From Bacteroidales bacterium UBA1256 (GTDB lineage: Bacteria > Bacteroidota > Bacteroidia > Bacteroidales > Paludibacteraceae), in the NCBI GenBank assembly GCA_002308195.1, contig DBVU01000081.1:10159-35020 (forward strand): a DNA stretch of 24,862 nucleotides, given 5' to 3'. The notes under the pieces are model-generated. The model saw nothing but the letters and a program-made list of their open reading frames with translations, was not told the DNA's origin and made no database searches. The translations under genes were made by a program, and so were the position numbers. The number at the start of each line of letters is the position of its first letter. The stretch's first letter is position 1. This document shows, one piece after another, positions 21,455 through 24,862 of the stretch.

Positions 21455-23067
21455 ACGCGTTGGTATTTTCGTTTTCTTATTATGACGACTATTCCTCCTA
21501 TCAGTGCCAAGATGGCCACGGGACTGATGGTGCTAACCAGTTGCACTTTCATGCGCTCGTCATGCGCACGTTTGTCGTTCAGCAGTCGTAGTGCCACGCT
21601 TTTTTCTCTCAGGCTTATCAGTCCATCTGCATCAGTCAGCCATAGAACACAGTTGACTAGCATATCGCGATTGCTGAATTGCATGCCACTGTAGCGGTCG
21701 TAGCCCATCGGCAACGGTTGTCCTTGTTGTATTTCGTTGCCTGCTATGTTGCTTCCCGCTATTACCACCTGACGTGTTTTGACACCTTGTTTTGTGATGT
21801 TCTCGCAATTGCTTATTCCCTCAGGTATCATTCGGTGCGCATACGCGCTATTAAAACAACCTTCCAGCGAAACGGCCACAGGAACATACTGATAGCGGAA
21901 CTGTGACATATCCGGATTCATGTCGCCTAAGTCCACTTCTCCCGGTGTGCCGGTCAGCCTGGTGGCTGTGCTTGTGGCTAGCAGAACTCGTTTCTCTATG
22001 CCATCTTCTCCGCCCACCGCATCTATCGGACTAACGAAAGTGCTGCTCACTTGGCCCAGGTTCTTCGTTATCGGACTTCCTTGGCTCGTCAGCAGCAAGG
22101 GGGCGTAAGTCCAAGGCATCGGTTGCAGATTCGGTTGCTGCGGGTCATTCGACACATTGACCGGAATAGGCAAACATTGTATGTCTTGCACTAAGGCAGG
22201 GTTGATACGAATGCCGTAGCGGAAAAGCAATTCTGTCAGTCCTAGGTCCAATGCAATGATGGGCGTAAATCCTTCCTGCTGCAGCACTTGTTCGCTGAAA
22301 CGTACGCCATCGATGGCCCAAAGCACCGCACCTCCGCGCATAATATATTGGTCCAGAATAAATTTTTCTTGGTCGCTAAAGGCTGTCTGTGGTCCAATCA
22401 CCAAAACAGCTTTGTAGTCATCCAGTATATGCGCATCGTTTCCTATCTGACCGCGGTCCACCTGATAATATCGGCTCAGCGCACTCATTAGGTCGTATGT
22501 ATGCGCTTCGTCCGGTTCTCCGTGACCCTCCAGTATCGCCACACGCGGAGTCTCTGTCTGTTGCAGCAGATGGAGTGCTTCGGCAAAAGCAAACTCCAGA
22601 TTCTCAATACTGGCATTCAGGTTCTCTTCACCACTCAGGCCGCGTGTATTTTTCAAAAGCGCCACAGGCGCACGCTTGCCCTTGTATTGCGCGAGCGCGT
22701 ACGGATAAACCGTTGTTTGAGCCGTTTTTCCGTCTTGCTGACGTTCGTGGATGATGATGGGCTGCAATCCGATTTTCTCTATCTCTTCTTTGTCGCCTTT
22801 TTGTCGACGGATATCGGCGTACACATCCATTTCGTCGAGCGTCTCTTCGGTGGCTTTTTGCAGGCGGCGAAAACCGCTGTTCAAATCGCCCTGCAAGTAT
22901 AGCGTTACCTCTATCGGCTCATCTGTTTGCCGCAAGAGGCTCTTGGTCGCATCACTCAGACTATAGTGCCGGTCGTCGGTCATATCCCAACGAACGATCC
23001 ATACGTGCGCGACCGCAACGGCTACGGCCACGCATGCAAGCACTATAATCAGGTTCCTCAGTTTCAC
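21451..23067 (-). CDS. gldG: GldG-like ABC-system auxiliary protein
   Basis: A 538-residue membrane protein matching GldG, the large extracytoplasmic partner of the GldA/GldF ABC transporter. Transmembrane helices are at about 5-25 and 514-530. WDMTDDRHYSLS (27-38) is the family motif after the first helix. The middle part has an intein-like alpha/beta ABC-auxiliary fold, with VAILEGHGEPD and LVIGPQTAFSDQEKFILDQYIMRGGAVLWAIDG-type sequence. The start codon is GTG, in a GTGA overlap with the PpiC gene. gldF, which usually precedes it, is absent here. In non-gliding Bacteroidales this protein is taken to work in envelope or lipoprotein transport rather than motility. Confidence 0.85.
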   Translation of the reverse strand: MKLRNLIIVLACVAVAVAVAHVWIVRWDMTDDRHYSLSDATKSLLRQTDEPIEVTLYLQGDLNSGFRRLQKATEETLDEMDVYADIRRQKGDKEEIEKIGLQPIIIHERQQDGKTAQTTVYPYALAQYKGKRAPVALLKNTRGLSGEENLNASIENLEFAFAEALHLLQQTETPRVAILEGHGEPDEAHTYDLMSALSRYYQVDRGQIGNDAHILDDYKAVLVIGPQTAFSDQEKFILDQYIMRGGAVLWAIDGVRFSEQVLQQEGFTPIIALDLGLTELLFRYGIRINPALVQDIQCLPIPVNVSNDPQQPNLQPMPWTYAPLLLTSQGSPITKNLGQVSSTFVSPIDAVGGEDGIEKRVLLATSTATRLTGTPGEVDLGDMNPDMSQFRYQYVPVAVSLEGCFNSAYAHRMIPEGISNCENITKQGVKTRQVVIAGSNIAGNEIQQGQPLPMGYDRYSGMQFSNRDMLVNCVLWLTDADGLISLREKSVALRLLNDKRAHDERMKVQLVSTISPVAILALIGGIVVIIRKRKYQRV

Positions 23068-24862
23068 TTCTTAATCTTTGCCCAGACTTCCTGGTCAATC
23101 ACTACCGGATATTTTGCACGGAGTTCCTTGATCCACTCGGCCTCCAGGTAGTCCTGATAATCAGTCGTTACTTTGCCTTTCTCGTCGCTCCATGTCTCTG
23201 GCGCTTTCAGCTGTTTGCCTTGGCAAACTACTACTGGCAATTGCTCCGAAGGAGTAAACTCGGCTTTTTTGTTCTTAAATGCAAATTTATCCACGGCAGC
23301 GTTCTTGCCTTGTTCCCACAGGCCGCGAGTTACTTTTACATATTGAACGCTATCGTTGTTCAGGCGATGAGCAATATAGTTCTCAATGCTGTCTGCTTCT
23401 GCACTCTTGATGATGGCCTGAGCAGCTTTGGCGCTGTTTTTGTCTTTGCATTGCAGCAAATAACCTTTCCAGCGTGGCTTGTCCCAGGTATATTTTTTCT
23501 TGTTGGCTTGGAAGAATTTCTCCAAACCTACGGTGTCTTTGGCGGCTTTGTCCCATACTTCGCGGAGCGAAACCTCAAAGAGCAGAATACCGTCATGATA
23601 TTCTTGTACCAGATTCTTCAGTTCCGGATATTTCTCCTCCAGATGTGCATCAGCATAAGCTTTCACATCCTCGTCGCTCATTTCTTCTGGCAGGTTGTAT
23701 TCTGCGCGTGCTTTGCGAATAAAGCTCTTCTCTGCCTCTTTCATGCGCTCGTCGCGTTGCACTTGACGCAATACTTGCGGACGAATGCTGTCGAGCGGTA
23801 GAATACCACGTTGGCCTTCTTTCTGGATGATGTGCCAACCGTAGGCTGTCTGTATAGGTTGACTGATTTCGCCATCTTTCAGTGCGAAACAAGCATCCTC
23901 AAATGGTTTTACCATCATTCCTTTGCCGAACCAACCCAGTTCGCCACCACGCATGCTACTTCCGCGGTCATCAGATTCTGCTTTGGCTATTTCTTCAAAA
24001 TTCTCGCTTGTCAAAATGCGACGAATCGAATCCACGGCAGCGCGTTTGGCTGCGGCAATACTGTCGTGTTGCTTGATCTGCTCCGGATCATCTTCGGTGG
24101 CACGAGGAACCATCTTCATGATGTGGCGTGCTTTCACTTCTTCGTGCTCACGCTCTTCTTCTACTAATACGATATGCCAACCGTATTGAGTGCGGAAAGG
24201 CTCGCTCACTTCGCCGATTGCGGTCTCATAAACGGCTTTCTCTAGCGGATAAACATAGCGGAAAGGAGTGATCCAACCCAGTTCCCCGCCATTCTCATTC
24301 ACACCTGGATCGGTGCTGACCTCACGTGCAACGGCTTCAAAATTCTCTTTCGGCATCTGTTTGATGGTTTTCTTCTTGCCTTTGCCGGTCTCTACTTTCT
24401 TGCCGACTGTCACGCGCTCATAGGCTTCTTGTATCTTAGCCAATGCAGCCTGTGTGTCTTCTTCGCTTGCCGAAGCAGGACATTGTATCGCGATATGCGC
24501 TGCACGGCGATCTTTGGCCATATGGCGCCAACTCATCTCTACCAGACTGTCAATCGCTTGGGCATCTTGCAAATATTTTGGCGTAGCTTGAGCGCGATAA
24601 CCTTTCAGCTCTTTCTTGAAGGCCTCGGTCGTGTCTATGCCTTGCGCTTCGGCTTCGGCCACTTTCAGTTTGAAGTTGATGAACATGTCCAGATACTCGT
24701 CCATCGTCTTTGGATCCACTGCACCCGCTTGGTTGTTTTTCTCATAGATGTAGAGAAACTCTTCTGCACTAACGGGCTTACCGTTAATTGTCATCAGTGT
24801 TTCAGTCTGTGCTATGGCTGTCATGCTCATAGCCGCTGCAAAAATTAAAAAAATCTTTTTCA
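23064..24862 (-). CDS. PpiC/SurA-type peptidyl-prolyl isomerase (start one base outside window)
   Basis: A periplasmic folding chaperone, 599 residues if complete. The frame continues past the internal ATG at 24830 to the last base, encoding KKIFLIFAAAMSMTAIAQ after TG; only the A of the ATG lies beyond the window. This gives a classic signal peptide. Two parvulin domains follow at about 119-236 and 243-348, each with a GGELGW motif and a YGWHI end. The first carries a Lys/Gly-rich insert (GKGKKKTIK). The C-terminal 250 residues resemble the chaperone arm. It would assist outer-membrane protein folding, in keeping with the PorT-like barrel downstream. It is the first visible gene of the minus block; its promoter is not in the window. 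Confidence 0.92.
   Translation of the reverse strand, partial: KKIFLIFAAAMSMTAIAQTETLMTINGKPVSAEEFLYIYEKNNQAGAVDPKTMDEYLDMFINFKLKVAEAEAQGIDTTEAFKKELKGYRAQATPKYLQDAQAIDSLVEMSWRHMAKDRRAAHIAIQCPASASEEDTQAALAKIQEAYERVTVGKKVETGKGKKKTIKQMPKENFEAVAREVSTDPGVNENGGELGWITPFRYVYPLEKAVYETAIGEVSEPFRTQYGWHIVLVEEEREHEEVKARHIMKMVPRATEDDPEQIKQHDSIAAAKRAAVDSIRRILTSENFEEIAKAESDDRGSSMRGGELGWFGKGMMVKPFEDACFALKDGEISQPIQTAYGWHIIQKEGQRGILPLDSIRPQVLRQVQRDERMKEAEKSFIRKARAEYNLPEEMSDEDVKAYADAHLEEKYPELKNLVQEYHDGILLFEVSLREVWDKAAKDTVGLEKFFQANKKKYTWDKPRWKGYLLQCKDKNSAKAAQAIIKSAEADSIENYIAHRLNNDSVQYVKVTRGLWEQGKNAAVDKFAFKNKKAEFTPSEQLPVVVCQGKQLKAPETWSDEKGKVTTDYQDYLEAEWIKELRAKYPVVIDQEVWAKIKK

Noticed and set aside
22389..22902. 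Plus-strand open frames opposite gldG
   Set aside because: They overlap a gene with clear family motifs, use odd residue composition and have no promoter-like sequence.
21451..23067. Gliding motility apparatus
   Set aside because: Only a GldG-like protein is present; no other Gld or Spr proteins are in the window, and non-gliding Bacteroidales also carry GldG.

Overview
The window looks like chromosomal DNA from a member of the Bacteroidota, most likely order Bacteroidales. Pointers are a TAnnTTTG-type -7 promoter box, the near absence of Shine-Dalgarno sequences, and lineage-typical genes: a GldG-type ABC-system protein, a PorT-like barrel, DUF5683 beside ParB, a LysM/SLT transglycosylase, YfhO and a double-parvulin PpiC/SurA. 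There are no RNA genes, CRISPR arrays, transposases or integrases. Apart from the first 298 bases the window is almost entirely coding.

Region 1 (1-298) is an AT-rich intergenic stretch. It holds an 11-bp tandem repeat at the edge, a perfect 11-bp inverted repeat, a 14-bp palindrome and a good Bacteroidota promoter. The promoter drives the plus-strand block at 299-9513. That block has ten tightly packed genes: thiL, a KdsC/KDN9P-type HAD phosphatase, an IspD/TarI-type cytidylyltransferase, a GT4 glycosyltransferase, a HisC-like aminotransferase, a HAD-IB phosphatase with a DxC motif, a TupA-like ATP-grasp, a UDP-glucuronate epimerase-like SDR, a CDP-glycerol glycerophosphotransferase-like enzyme and a GT2 glycosyltransferase. 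After thiL the block reads as a surface-glycan cassette that probably adds a phospho-polyol or similar CDP-activated group. Genes from about 3718 to 8611 are clearly more AT-rich than their neighbours.

Region 2 (9493-24862, all minus strand) is an unbroken chain of 14 genes whose junctions are overlaps or gaps of at most 11 bases. In transcription order they are ppiC/surA-like, gldG, a LysM plus periplasmic-binding-fold protein, a PorT-like barrel, kduI, kduD, a DUF4861 lipoprotein, a GT9 glycosyltransferase, parA, parB, DUF5683, an MltD-like transglycosylase, a small MerR-type regulator and a YfhO-type membrane protein. It mixes envelope biogenesis, chromosome partition and a three-gene uronate-catabolism module. 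Four starts are non-ATG; three of these sit at GTGA/TTGA overlaps, which suggests translational coupling.

The two blocks converge and overlap by 21 bp at 9493-9513. Both TAA stops lie symmetrically in the arms of one small hairpin. The best candidates for something new are the phospho-glycan cassette, the kdu/DUF4861 module embedded between envelope and partition genes, and the palindromic element inserted in-frame in thiL. All functional statements rest on motif reading; no homology search was run.
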